Below the pieces are notes generated by a model. That model saw only the letters and a program-made list of their open reading frames with translations. It made no database searches and was not told where the DNA came from. Source: Candidatus Methanoplasma glyptotermitis (GTDB lineage Archaea > Thermoplasmatota > Thermoplasmata > Methanomassiliicoccales > Methanomethylophilaceae). From it: a DNA stretch of 62,978 nucleotides. Made by a program: the position numbers and the translations under genes. How positions within the stretch are numbered: position 1 is the first letter of the stretch; every line of letters starts with the position of its first letter. Positions 1 to 7,872 of this stretch are shown here, piece after piece. The stretch covers positions 1 to 62,978 of the forward strand of contig JAIRYF010000007.1 in the NCBI GenBank assembly GCA_031267895.1. Direction: 5' to 3'.

Positions 1-158
1 ATAATTGTGCCGAACACATAGCTGGATGTAACCGAGAACTCGCCTGCTGTTACCTTACCGCTGAAAGAGACTCCTTCATCGGTAATGGGGTTGCCATAAA
101 ACAGAGCTTCCGTGATCAGATTGATGATACCGTCCGGCGTTATCTTAGCGGGTTGCAT
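1..158 (-). CDS. Partial unrecognised protein, N-terminus only
   Basis: An open frame on the minus strand starts at an ATG (complement of 156-158) and runs off the left edge of the window, giving 52 residues beginning MQPAKITPDGIINLITEALF. I do not recognise it. It is moderately hydrophilic with beta-type spacing (GVSFSGKVTAGEF) and no signal peptide. Upstream lies the 11-bp tandem repeat with TATA-like cores, which may form its promoter. Because only the first 52 codons are visible, coding status rests on the open frame and sensible composition alone. Confidence 0.45.
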   Translation of the reverse strand, partial: MQPAKITPDGIINLITEALFYGNPITDEGVSFSGKVTAGEFSVTSSYVFGTI

Positions 159-209
159 ATGTGGTGCCAGAGAGGTTGTATGTTGAGATATTCTTGGTCC
201 GAAGCAATC

Positions 210-242
210 GATTATATGATGATTATATGATGATTATATGAA
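210..242. repeat. Three tandem 11-bp TATA-like repeats
   Basis: The unit GATTATATGAT occurs three times head to tail (third copy ends AA). Each unit holds a TATA-like core that reads on both strands. It lies 52-84 bp upstream of the leftward partial gene, so it may be a promoter/operator array; that role is inferred. Confidence 0.6.
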
Positions 243-573
243 GATTGCCGGTATTGAAACCGAAGTGTACAGTTGAATATCAGTGTAAACTATGGCCGGA
301 CCGTCAGAGATCAGGCGTAAGTGTCAGACCTTGGATTCAAACCGTTGCATTGCTTCATTGCCGATGCAGAGATGTGATCTTTTCGTTCCGTGTGTTGTTT
401 ATCATGCCGATCTCCCCGTCAAAAACTATATTTTCGGTTTGACCGCGCTCGCAAGACATTCTTGGCGAGTCCGACCTGCAAAAATATTATGGGATCAATT
501 CTCTCATATAGCCTAAAGAAGGAGATGGTGTCGATCTAATACGGTTCTTTCGGGCTGGGAACGATTAATACGG
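243..573. other. Intergenic stretch, nothing recognised
   Basis: About 330 bases between the tandem repeat and nadE. Two short overlapping plus-strand frames (245-442, 292-516) have no ribosome-binding site, no domain and read like random translation. I see no RNA gene or terminator here. Confidence 0.5.
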
Positions 574-1389
574 ATGGAGCGATACCTTGGCATGGTTTCT
601 GGCGGAATTCATGCGATCAAGAGAAGCGACATAGGTGCGATCGTGAGGTTCATAAAGAATACTTTAAACAGATCGGGATGCAGCGGCCTGATTGTGGGGG
701 TAAGCGGCGGCCTTGATTCGGCGGTTACGCTGAAACTCTGCGCGGATGCCGTCGGTCCCAGGAGAGTCACGGCCATATTCATGCCGTCCGCAGTAACTCC
801 CTCTTCGGATTTTGATCTCACTTCGTCGCTCAGCCGGTCATGGGGGGTTGGGCATGAGACGATTGGGATACAGCCCGCGGCGGATGCATTTGCTGAAATA
901 CTGTCTTTGAGTGCGGACGATCACATCGGAATGGGAAACGTATTGTCAAGATGCAGGATGACGGTTCTGTACAGCAGGGCCAGAGAAATGAATTGCCTTG
1001 TTGTCGGAACATCCAACAGAAGCGAATGCATGATGGGATATTTCACGAAATTTGGTGACGGGGCATCGGATATGCTGCCTCTGGCAGATCTTTACAAAAC
1101 GCAGGTCCGTCAGATCGCGGAAATTATAGGCATTCCGCAGGAGATAATCGAAAAGGTGCCAACTGCGGGATTGTGGAATGGACAGACAGATGAGGGGGAG
1201 TTTGGGATAGCCTACCGTGATCTGGATATTGTGCTGAACGGAATAGATAAGGGTAAGTCAGACGGAGAAATAGCAGAGGAGACCGGGACGTGTATCGCAA
1301 AAGTGTCCGAGGTGAGGGAATGGGTCGGAAAGACGGAACACAAAAGACTGCCTGCTCCGCATCCGGACATAACCTTAAGCGATCCGTGA
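574..1389 (+). CDS. nadE: NAD+ synthetase, ammonia-dependent
   Basis: Adenylates nicotinic acid adenine dinucleotide and amidates it to NAD+, the last step of NAD biosynthesis, in the cytosol. The 271-residue protein has the PP-loop SGGLDS at about 44-49, the GTSNRSE motif near 149 and KFGDGASD near 162, all diagnostic of NadE. There is no glutaminase (nitrilase) domain, so free ammonia is the likely nitrogen donor, usual for archaeal NadE of this size. The start at 574 is the first ATG; an in-frame ATG at 592 is a possible alternative. It stands alone and is followed by tRNA-Glu in the same direction. Confidence 0.93.
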   Translation: MERYLGMVSGGIHAIKRSDIGAIVRFIKNTLNRSGCSGLIVGVSGGLDSAVTLKLCADAVGPRRVTAIFMPSAVTPSSDFDLTSSLSRSWGVGHETIGIQPAADAFAEILSLSADDHIGMGNVLSRCRMTVLYSRAREMNCLVVGTSNRSECMMGYFTKFGDGASDMLPLADLYKTQVRQIAEIIGIPQEIIEKVPTAGLWNGQTDEGEFGIAYRDLDIVLNGIDKGKSDGEIAEETGTCIAKVSEVREWVGKTEHKRLPAPHPDITLSDP

Positions 1390-1431
1390 CATTAGAAAAT
1401 TTTATTAGTAACATAGTAATGCCATGGCTGA

Positions 1432-1504
1432 GCTCCTATAGTGTAGCGGCCAATCATGAAGCCCTCTCGAGGCTTCGACTCGGGTTCAAATCCCGATGGG
1501 AGCA
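1432..1504 (+). tRNA. tRNA-Glu (anticodon CUC)
   Basis: A full cloverleaf can be folded: acceptor GCTCCTA/TGGGAGC with discriminator A, D arm, anticodon stem AAGCC/GGCTT around the loop CTCTCGA (anticodon CTC), and a T arm CGGG-TTCAAAT-CCCG. The 3' CCA is not encoded. An AT-rich TATA-like stretch (TTTTATTAG) lies about 30 bp upstream. Confidence 0.93.
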
Positions 1505-1989
1505 CTCTTATCATTACCCAGATCATCCCTCCTGCCTTCGCCATCGGCCTCAGATTCAAATATTCCATTAAAAGTTGGTCCGCGTACCTGAAATTACTAT
1601 CATCTCCGTAAATGTTCGCGCAGCATCCGCTGCCGATTTGCTGTTTTCCCCGCTGTTTTACCGTACCTTGACCCTCGTGCGTTTACTTTCCGGACCGTTA
1701 TCTTATTGACTGTGTTTATTCGCAAACCGTGAAGAACCTTTCCGCGTCCGATGCTGCTGAGTATTGTGCAATCTTCTGTCCGTCCGGTACAGGCTGCGCC
1801 GGAACAGGGCAATAATAGAATCTCTCATTCCGCCGGTATGCACGCTCATATCACAATGTGTCACGGGGAACTTTTTCGTTGAGGACCTATAAATACAGAG
1901 GCAGAACCGAACAAGACCTTTATGGGTCGGATTTGAGAAATTCCAACAGCAGAACTTGCGCTGATTCCCGCGTTGTTTTCATCCGTATT
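1505..1989. other. Intergenic stretch, nothing recognised
   Basis: About 485 bases between tRNA-Glu and the convergent end of larE. The frame 1600-1812 (minus) has no supporting signal. A TATA-like ACCTATAAATAC sits near 1885 but points at no clear gene. Confidence 0.5.
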
Positions 1990-2808
1990 TTACCGATACT
2001 GTCGGGTCAGAATAAGATCTTCATACCCGGCTCGGTCCTCATCGGACAATGGTTCGTTCATGCTGCCGGTTCGGTACCCCAAGAGGTCGAGCGCAACATA
2101 TGAGAATCCGATTTTTCTGATTTCTGAGTGGATTTTCTTTCGAATGGAGGGATCCGCCATAAGTCCGAAACCCGTCTCGTTGGTTTCGATGCGGGCGATA
2201 TCGCCGTGATATCGCACACGCACTTGTGTGAAACCCAAATCCAATAACAGCTGTTCCGCTCTGTCAATCATGTCCAAACGCTGCGGTGTGATCTCCGTTC
2301 CGTACGGAAAGCGGGACGCGAGGCACGCGAACGATTGTTTGTTCCATGTCGGCAGACCGATCTCCTTGGAAAGCTGCCTTATCTCTGCTTTGGACAGCCG
2401 GGCGTATCTCAGCGGACTCTTCACTCCCTGTTCCTCAACGGCGATCATCCCAGGCCTGTAATCGCCTTCGTCATCCGTGTTTGAACCTTCCGCAACATAC
2501 GCAACACCGTACTGTCCGGCAACGGTTCTGATCTTGGCGAATAATTCGCTCTTGCACAGATAGCACCGGTCCGCGGTATTTTTCGAGAATCCCTCGATTC
2601 CCAATTCCTCGGAATCGCAGATTATGTGTGTTATATTCTCGCGCCTGCAGAATGCTGCGGCATCATCCAGCTCCCGTTTGGGAAAGGAGAGAGATCTTGC
2701 CGTGACGGCGATCGCATCGCAGCCCAGAACATCATGTGCCGCCCTAAGCAGAAAGGTCGAATCGACTCCGCCCGAGAAGGCAACGGCGACGCTGCCCAAC
2801 TCTGCCAA
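1990..2808 (-). CDS. larE: LarE, ATP-dependent sulfur insertion enzyme of nickel-pincer cofactor synthesis
   Basis: LarE adenylates pyridinium-3,5-biscarboxylic acid mononucleotide (P2CMN) and converts its carboxylates to thiocarboxylates. The PP-loop SGGVDST lies at 12-18. The ACLASRFPYG motif near 161-170 carries the cysteine that is sacrificed in the Lactiplantibacillus enzyme (Cys162 here). A second pair, CYLC at 82-85, gives three cysteines, the arrangement associated with iron-sulfur-cluster LarE rather than single-use LarE. The tracked start at 2808 is a TTG; open frame continues upstream to the larC stop, so the true start may be slightly earlier (a CTG lies near 2850 after GAGAGG). 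Last gene of the larB-larC-larE operon. Confidence 0.9.
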   Translation of the reverse strand: MAELGSVAVAFSGGVDSTFLLRAAHDVLGCDAIAVTARSLSFPKRELDDAAAFCRRENITHIICDSEELGIEGFSKNTADRCYLCKSELFAKIRTVAGQYGVAYVAEGSNTDDEGDYRPGMIAVEEQGVKSPLRYARLSKAEIRQLSKEIGLPTWNKQSFACLASRFPYGTEITPQRLDMIDRAEQLLLDLGFTQVRVRYHGDIARIETNETGFGLMADPSIRKKIHSEIRKIGFSYVALDLLGYRTGSMNEPLSDEDRAGYEDLILTRQYR

Positions 2809-2849
2809 ATAGTCTCTGAGGCGGTCGTATTTCTCTGCGGCTGTCAGTG

Positions 2850-4079
2850 TTATCCCTCTCTTTTGTCCGTTTCGGATCGTATTATGCGTTCCACTTCATC
2901 GATCGGAATGCCGTGAGCGGCTGCCAGTTTCGCCATGTCTTCGTATTCCGGTTTTGTTTTCTTTATTCCGTATCCGATTCCCGTCTTCACCCGGACCTCC
3001 CCTAAGGATGTCTGTTCAGTACGCACCGTGCGGTCAAGTGTATATCTTCCGAGGATACTTTTCCTTACGCCGAAAGTAGTTGTATGCCGCATGATCAGTG
3101 CCGCAAACTTATCTGAATCATGCGGGTCGCAGATGCAGGTCAGCAGAATCCCCGGACGGTCCCTTTTCATATCTGCGGCACATGTGAATACATCATGTGC
3201 CCCCTCATTCATCAGCATCCGGCGGGCAAACCCCAATGCTTCCCCGGTCATATCGTCCACATTGCATTCCAGCACCGTAACATATCCGTTGATGCCTTCC
3301 TCGGCATCCGCTGTTTCTCCGAAAAATGCACGCACGCAGTTTGCGTACTCAAAATCATGTTTTCCCATGCCGTAACCGATTTTTTCCACTCTCATTTCCG
3401 GAATGGGGCCGAATTCTTCCGCGAAGTGCGCAAGGAGTGCCGCACCGGTCGGTGTGCACAGTTCGCCCGCGGTGTTCCCTCCGCGGGAAATCGCTCCTCG
3501 GAGGATGTATGCGGTCGCGGGTGCTGGTATGGGCAGCATTCCGTGGGCGCAGCGTACGAAGCCGCTGCCGACACACACAGGAGAGACAACGATCCGCATG
3601 GGGCCGAGTCTGTCGATCAGCAGACAGACTCCGACGATATCGGCAATCGCATCAAGGTCTCCAACCTCGTGGAAGTGTATTTTATCTACGGGGCACCCGT
3701 GAACGTGGGCCTCCGCTTCCGCGATGATCTGGTATACGGACAGAGCATGTTCCCTGACGGAAACCGGTATGGAAAGGGAAAATAATACGTCTTCTACATC
3801 ATGAATGCCGTGACTGCGTCCGCAGATGTCTTCGTGCCGGTGACCTGCCGTGTCTCTGTCGGCATCCGACTCATCCTGTACTCCGCTGACAGTCACGCGG
3901 ACGTGTGTGCCTTTTATCCCGCACTTCACCGACGGCTCCGTACTGATCAGGGTGTCCCTGAGTCCGATACTGTTTATCTGCCGGAGAAAATCTTTCCTGT
4001 CTTCGGTAAGTTCGATCAGTGCTGCCATAATCATGTCTCCGGCCGCGCCCATGTTACATTCGATATAGAGCGTTTTCAT
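2850..4079 (-). CDS. larC: LarC, nickel insertion protein of nickel-pincer cofactor synthesis
   Basis: LarC inserts nickel into P2TMN in a CTP-dependent cyclometallation, completing the nickel-pincer nucleotide used by lactate racemase-type (LarA) enzymes. The protein starts MKTLYIECNMGAAGDMIMAA, the conserved LarC N-terminus (xxGxxGDM), and is about 409 residues, the usual full length. A His/Asp-rich stretch (DRDTAGHRHEDICGRSHG) near 80-100 fits the variable metal-binding region of the family. I place the start at 4079, where ATGA overlaps the larB stop; the longer frame to 4436 in the ORF track is a shadow of larB. Encoded as one continuous frame, unlike species that need a programmed frameshift for LarC. 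Confidence 0.92.
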   Translation of the reverse strand: MKTLYIECNMGAAGDMIMAALIELTEDRKDFLRQINSIGLRDTLISTEPSVKCGIKGTHVRVTVSGVQDESDADRDTAGHRHEDICGRSHGIHDVEDVLFSLSIPVSVREHALSVYQIIAEAEAHVHGCPVDKIHFHEVGDLDAIADIVGVCLLIDRLGPMRIVVSPVCVGSGFVRCAHGMLPIPAPATAYILRGAISRGGNTAGELCTPTGAALLAHFAEEFGPIPEMRVEKIGYGMGKHDFEYANCVRAFFGETADAEEGINGYVTVLECNVDDMTGEALGFARRMLMNEGAHDVFTCAADMKRDRPGILLTCICDPHDSDKFAALIMRHTTTFGVRKSILGRYTLDRTVRTEQTSLGEVRVKTGIGYGIKKTKPEYEDMAKLAAAHGIPIDEVERIIRSETDKREG

Positions 4080-4846
4080 GCGGCCCCGTCCATCTGGTTG
4101 ATGCGGCTGGCCAGGATACCTGCCCCGAATCCATTGTCTATGTTGACCACCGATACGCCGCAGGCACAGGTGTTCAGCATCGAAAGCAATGCGGAAAGTC
4201 CTCCGAAGTTCGCGCCGTATCCGATGCTTGTCGGTACCGCGATTACGGGACAGCTTACAAGACCTCCTATTACGCCGGCAAGTGCTCCTTCCATCCCTGC
4301 TACCGCTACAATCACTCTTGCGGATGTCAGTTCTTCCATATGCGCCAGCAGACGGTGCAGACCCGCCACGCCCACATCGTATATCCGAACGACATTGTTT
4401 CCCAGCGTCTCCGCCGTCAGTGCGGTTTCTTCGCAAACGGCCATATCGCTCGTGCCGCCGCTGGCAACGACGATATTGCCAACCCTGGCAGCCCGTCCCG
4501 GAAATGCTATACCGAGACGCGGTATCGGGTGGTACTCGAGAATTATGCCCATTTCTGCAATCAAATCGGCCGTCTCTCCGGAAATACGTGTGATCAATAC
4601 ATTATGCGCACCGTGCTCCCGCATGCTCGAAAGTATGCCGGCGATCTGTTCCGGCGTCTTGTCCTGCCCGTATATGACCTCCCCGATACCCTGCCTGAGA
4701 GTGCGGTGATGATCGATCTTAGCATACCCCAGATCTTCGAAGGGTTCGAATCGGAGTCTCTCGAGTGCGGTATCGGCGGAAACGGCACCCGACTCCACCT
4801 GCCGTAAAATGGCGAGGATCTCGTCTCTCTTCGAAGGATTATTCAT
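4076..4846 (-). CDS. larB: LarB, P2CMN synthase (NaAD carboxylase/hydrolase)
   Basis: LarB carboxylates the pyridinium ring of nicotinic acid adenine dinucleotide and cleaves it, giving P2CMN, the first step of nickel-pincer cofactor synthesis. The start at 4846 (MNNPSKRDEILAILRQVESG) follows a GGGGGAAG ribosome-binding site and gives 256 residues, the family norm. The core resembles PurE: VASGGTSDMAVCEE near 130 and GVAGLHRLL near 165, then MEGALAGVIGGLVSCPVIAVPTS and a C-terminal NIDNGFGAG. The 359-aa ORF-track version adds non-coding sequence. First gene of the operon; its product is used by LarE and LarC encoded directly downstream. Confidence 0.92.
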   Translation of the reverse strand: MNNPSKRDEILAILRQVESGAVSADTALERLRFEPFEDLGYAKIDHHRTLRQGIGEVIYGQDKTPEQIAGILSSMREHGAHNVLITRISGETADLIAEMGIILEYHPIPRLGIAFPGRAARVGNIVVASGGTSDMAVCEETALTAETLGNNVVRIYDVGVAGLHRLLAHMEELTSARVIVAVAGMEGALAGVIGGLVSCPVIAVPTSIGYGANFGGLSALLSMLNTCACGVSVVNIDNGFGAGILASRINQMDGAA

Positions 4847-5180
4847 TTTTCTTCCCCCATGCGGTGCTGTGGCAGTACCGAATGAGAGAACGTGGTTTTG
4901 ATACTTCCTATGCGGGGCGGGTTCTTCGGAATGTGCGAGATGAGAACGTGCAGTCCGGGTCAAGTCGCGAAACCGAATTCGGCGGGGGCACATTATGTTC
5001 CCTGAATCCGGCGGAATTTCGGTGCGCACACACAGCCTGCCGGCTTTTCGATCTGATGGAAGATGGGCCGGACGCAGAGACGGTGAAGAATCCGGTCTGC
5101 GGCTGCCGTTGAGAGGACTGCACGGCAGACCGCATGGTTCCGGAGACACAGGCACAGAGGGCCTGCAAAGTCACCGGAGG
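4847..5180. other. Intergenic stretch upstream of larB
   Basis: About 330 bases between the end of the SatP-like gene and the larB start. It must hold the larB promoter, but I see no convincing TATA box, and the frames on both strands lack supporting signals. Confidence 0.4.
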
Positions 5181-5750
5181 TCATCCCAGGGGAAGTAGGG
5201 TCCTTCCGTGCTGTTCGTTCAGGATCTCTCCGAATGCGGTGTACATGGCCGCACCCCCGCATATGGTCCCTATGGCTCCCGCAACATATGCTATTTCGGG
5301 AATTCCGGTCAGGTCCTTGACGGCAACAACGAAGAACAGCAAGGTCAGAGTCAGGAACACAGACTGTGTCGCGCGCGTGCCCTTCAGAGTCCCTACGAAA
5401 AGGAACAGAGTAAGCACGCCCCACACTGCGAAATATGTTCCCAGAGATACGCTGTCTGCTGCCGCACCGGGTATCATTCCGGTGTTGATCAGTACGAATG
5501 TGAGCCAAAAGAACCCATATGACGTAAACGCAGTTGCTCCGAATGTGTTTCCTCTTCTGAATTCGAATATTCCGGCTATTATCTGAGCGGTTCCGCCGTA
5601 GAGTATCCCCATAGAAAGGACTGCGGAGTCCAGCCCGAACAGCCCCAGGTTGTGGAGTGACAGCAAGACCGTGGTCATTCCGAATGCCAGCAGGCCGAGG
5701 CCCGCCGGGTTGGCGATGCCTCCTGCAGATGATGATCCGTTATCAGCCAT
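5181..5750 (-). CDS. Acetate/succinate-type transporter, GPR1/FUN34/SatP family
   Basis: A 189-residue integral membrane protein with six predicted hydrophobic helices. The family signature NPAGLGLLAFGMTT lies at 14-27, matching the NPxPLGLxxFG motif of the acetate uptake family (YaaH/SatP). Later helices contain YGFFWLTFVLINTG, also typical. In archaea these carry acetate or other small monocarboxylates across the cytoplasmic membrane; substrate here is inferred from family. Start ATG 5750; an AT-rich stretch with TTTATAAATC lies just upstream on the coding strand. No operon partner. Confidence 0.85.
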   Translation of the reverse strand: MADNGSSSAGGIANPAGLGLLAFGMTTVLLSLHNLGLFGLDSAVLSMGILYGGTAQIIAGIFEFRRGNTFGATAFTSYGFFWLTFVLINTGMIPGAAADSVSLGTYFAVWGVLTLFLFVGTLKGTRATQSVFLTLTLLFFVVAVKDLTGIPEIAYVAGAIGTICGGAAMYTAFGEILNEQHGRTLLPLG

Positions 5751-5831
5751 AACTGTCAGATTTGTTCGTTGTTTATAAATCTGTACGCATAAGCATACGT
5801 CGAATGCCGAAATAAAATCGGAAAGGGAGAT

Positions 5832-6617
5832 TCAGTGGGAGTGTGTATGCTGTCCGAGGAGCAATGTTATGCAGACAACCGCTGCCAGCCCGAGTATCAT
5901 AAGAGCAAGAGATTTGATACCTATATCCTTCCTGTGGAATGCTTCAGGTATCATGTGCAGCATGGTGACGAACATGAACACTCCGGCGGAGAATGCGAAC
6001 GCAAGCCCCGCGATATCACTCTCCACTTCTCCGAGTATGAAGTACGAAACCAAAGCCGCAACGGGGGTCATGAGGCAGAATGCCGTAAGGTATACCACGG
6101 ATTTTTTTCTGTTGCCTGTAAGCAGGAACGTTGAGGACAGAGACAGCACCTCGACCGCCTTGTGGAGACACATTGATGCGAGCACCGCGAGTCCGACGGT
6201 CTCCCCGATAAGGAAGGCCGCCGCGATCGCCAGGCCGTCGAAGCAGGCGTGTACCGAAAGACCGATGAATGCGCTGAAAGAGGTTATTTCATGTGAGTGG
6301 TGATCAGTGCACTCTTCGCAGCTGCATTCGGATTTTCTGAGGTGTTTAAACAGAAAATCAGCCATGAACATAACCAAGAAGCCGCCGAGCACGAGATACA
6401 TTACGTATGTCTCGTCAAAACCGCCGTGTTCGCTCTCATGTATCGCCTCCGGGAGGAGCACCAAAAGCAGTATCCCCAGGAAGACTCCTGCACTGAAAGA
6501 TATCATCAGATGTATCTGCCTGTCCGAGGCCTTTGCCGCCATTGGCAGGTACGCTCCGGCGGCGGATACGGCAAGCAGGATGAATATGCATATCAGAAAT
6601 GATATGGTTGCGTCCAT
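5832..6617 (-). CDS. ZIP family divalent metal transporter
   Basis: A 261-residue membrane protein with about eight hydrophobic helices. A variable cytoplasmic loop rich in Cys/His (SECSCEECTDHHSHE, near 98-112) lies between helices III and IV, the metal-binding loop typical of ZIP proteins. Helix IV carries SVHACFDGLAI with the conserved His and helix V MCLHKAVE, the His pairs that line the transport site; the protein ends in HTHSH. Likely imports zinc or iron. Start ATG 6617, followed upstream by an AT-rich promoter region. Same strand as the SatP-like gene but with an 80-bp gap. Confidence 0.88.
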   Translation of the reverse strand: MDATISFLICIFILLAVSAAGAYLPMAAKASDRQIHLMISFSAGVFLGILLLVLLPEAIHESEHGGFDETYVMYLVLGGFLVMFMADFLFKHLRKSECSCEECTDHHSHEITSFSAFIGLSVHACFDGLAIAAAFLIGETVGLAVLASMCLHKAVEVLSLSSTFLLTGNRKKSVVYLTAFCLMTPVAALVSYFILGEVESDIAGLAFAFSAGVFMFVTMLHMIPEAFHRKDIGIKSLALMILGLAAVVCITLLLGQHTHSH

Positions 6618-6688
6618 GCGGAACCATTACTGGATCTTTATTAAAGCGTTATTGTTAAATTATTAACATAGCCTCTATTATTGATGTA

Positions 6689-6847
6689 TTGTTAACAATT
6701 GAAAAAAAGTGCGAGTACGCAGCAGTCATATCTGCCGGAGTGTTTCTTGTCTGTATTGCAATCGTATGGATATCTCTGTTCCTCTTTAAACGCAGGAAAG
6801 ATGACTGGGAAGAAAACAACGCTGACCTCCGTACCATCAGAACATAA
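6689..6847 (+). pseudogene. Orphan C-terminal membrane anchor of a BspA-like surface protein
   Basis: Too short for the ORF track. From a possible TTG at 6689 the frame gives 52 residues: a short polar start, one hydrophobic helix (VISAGVFLVCIAIVWISLFL) and then FKRRKDDWEEN. This matches the C-terminal anchor of the surface protein at 10618-12770, which ends LLVCVLAIGIILFF-LKRRKDDEEE. A strong hairpin terminator follows 8 bp after the stop, as for the other surface-protein genes. I read it as the remaining tail of a lost paralogue; a functional one-helix small protein is the alternative. No clear ribosome-binding site. Confidence 0.5.
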
Positions 6848-6854
6848 ACAAAGA

Positions 6855-6890
6855 AGAGACCGCCGAACCCTCGGCGGTCTCTATTACTTT
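6855..6890 (+). terminator. Hairpin terminator after the orphan anchor
   Basis: Perfect 12-bp inverted repeat AGAGACCGCCGA / TCGGCGGTCTCT (6855-6866, 6871-6882) with loop ACCC, followed by a pyrimidine-rich stretch. Confidence 0.75.
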
Positions 6891-7245
6891 CAACTCTTTC
6901 CTCTTTCCAACTTTTTCAATTTCTCTGTCTTTCTCTTCGCTTTTCTTCCTTCTTTAGGCATTTCCTGCGTTTTCCTCGCGCACCTGTATTTCCAAATCCG
7001 GAAATACCTTCCTCCTGAAAACGCTGATTTGCCCACGGATGTACGAACCATGTCTTTGCCGACCCTGTACATTTGGACACTATGCATTTGGGGATTGATT
7101 TCGGCTGAACGGTTGATTGTATTGGATTCTTGCTGTGTATGTATACGGTTTACGGATACAGGACGGATCGCAATTACATTTTCTGAAGTGGTGCAGATAT
7201 GAGGATGCGGATTGAATTTTATATCGGCAGATCGGTGACGGAGAT
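6891..7245. other. Intergenic stretch before msrA
   Basis: About 355 bases. The frame 6890-7087 (minus) yields a lysine-rich peptide with no domain and no start signal. No RNA gene was recognised. Confidence 0.45.
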
Positions 7246-7788
7246 ATGTCAGAATCTGCGGTCAGATCCCTTGGATGCGATACTCTGTCCGAGATCTATC
7301 TTGCGGGAGGCTGCTTCTGGGGTCTTGAGAAGGTATTTTCGTGTATCAAAGGTGTCGCCGATACCGAATGCGGGTACGCAAACGGAAATAATCTGATAAT
7401 GCCGGATTACATGACTGTCTGTTCAGGCAGGTTCGGATACTGCGAAGCGGTCCGCGTATGCTATGATCGCGAAGTCATGAGTCTTGAACGCATTTTGGAC
7501 GCGTTTTTTATGATTATAGATCCGACACTGCTCAACCGTCAGGGGAATGACCGCGGCATACAGTACAGAACAGGCATCTACTGGACAGACGAAGTGTCCG
7601 GAAACATCGTAATGCACTGTGTCGCGAAAGAGAAGAGAAAACACAGCGAGTTCTACACGGAGGCAGGCCCTCTGGAGAACTTCTTCCCCGCAGAAGACTG
7701 CCATCAGAAGTATTTGGACAGGAATCCGAATGGATACTGTCACATCCCGTCCGAGGAGATCGAGTTCATACGCAGGACATTCCCGTAA
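7246..7788 (+). CDS. msrA: Peptide methionine sulfoxide reductase A
   Basis: Reduces methionine-S-sulfoxide in oxidised proteins, a repair enzyme useful to a strict anaerobe exposed to oxygen. The 180-residue protein carries the catalytic GGCFWG motif at 21-26 (Cys23), the conserved GYANG (TxGYxGG-like) segment near 46, and YRTGIYWTD near 105. C-terminal cysteines (AEDCHQKY and GYCHIP) can serve as recycling cysteines. Start ATG 7246; a GGTGACGGAG stretch lies just upstream. No MsrB partner nearby. Short gap to argF, same strand, but AT-rich sequence between them suggests separate promoters. Confidence 0.93.
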   Translation: MSESAVRSLGCDTLSEIYLAGGCFWGLEKVFSCIKGVADTECGYANGNNLIMPDYMTVCSGRFGYCEAVRVCYDREVMSLERILDAFFMIIDPTLLNRQGNDRGIQYRTGIYWTDEVSGNIVMHCVAKEKRKHSEFYTEAGPLENFFPAEDCHQKYLDRNPNGYCHIPSEEIEFIRRTFP

Positions 7789-7872
7789 CGGTTCGGATCA
7801 CCGACATCAACTGCCGGTAAGTGTCTGATTCAGAGCATAAGTGTTATTACCGGATGATCTGATCGGTGTGCC

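Noticed and set aside
2850-4436. 528-aa form of LarC in the ORF track
   Set aside because: The first 119 residues are a shadow of larB; the conserved N-terminus begins at 4079 at the ATGA overlap.
6890-7087. Lysine-rich 65-aa minus-strand frame after the terminator
   Set aside because: No ribosome-binding site and composition of a random frame opposite a pyrimidine-rich stretch.
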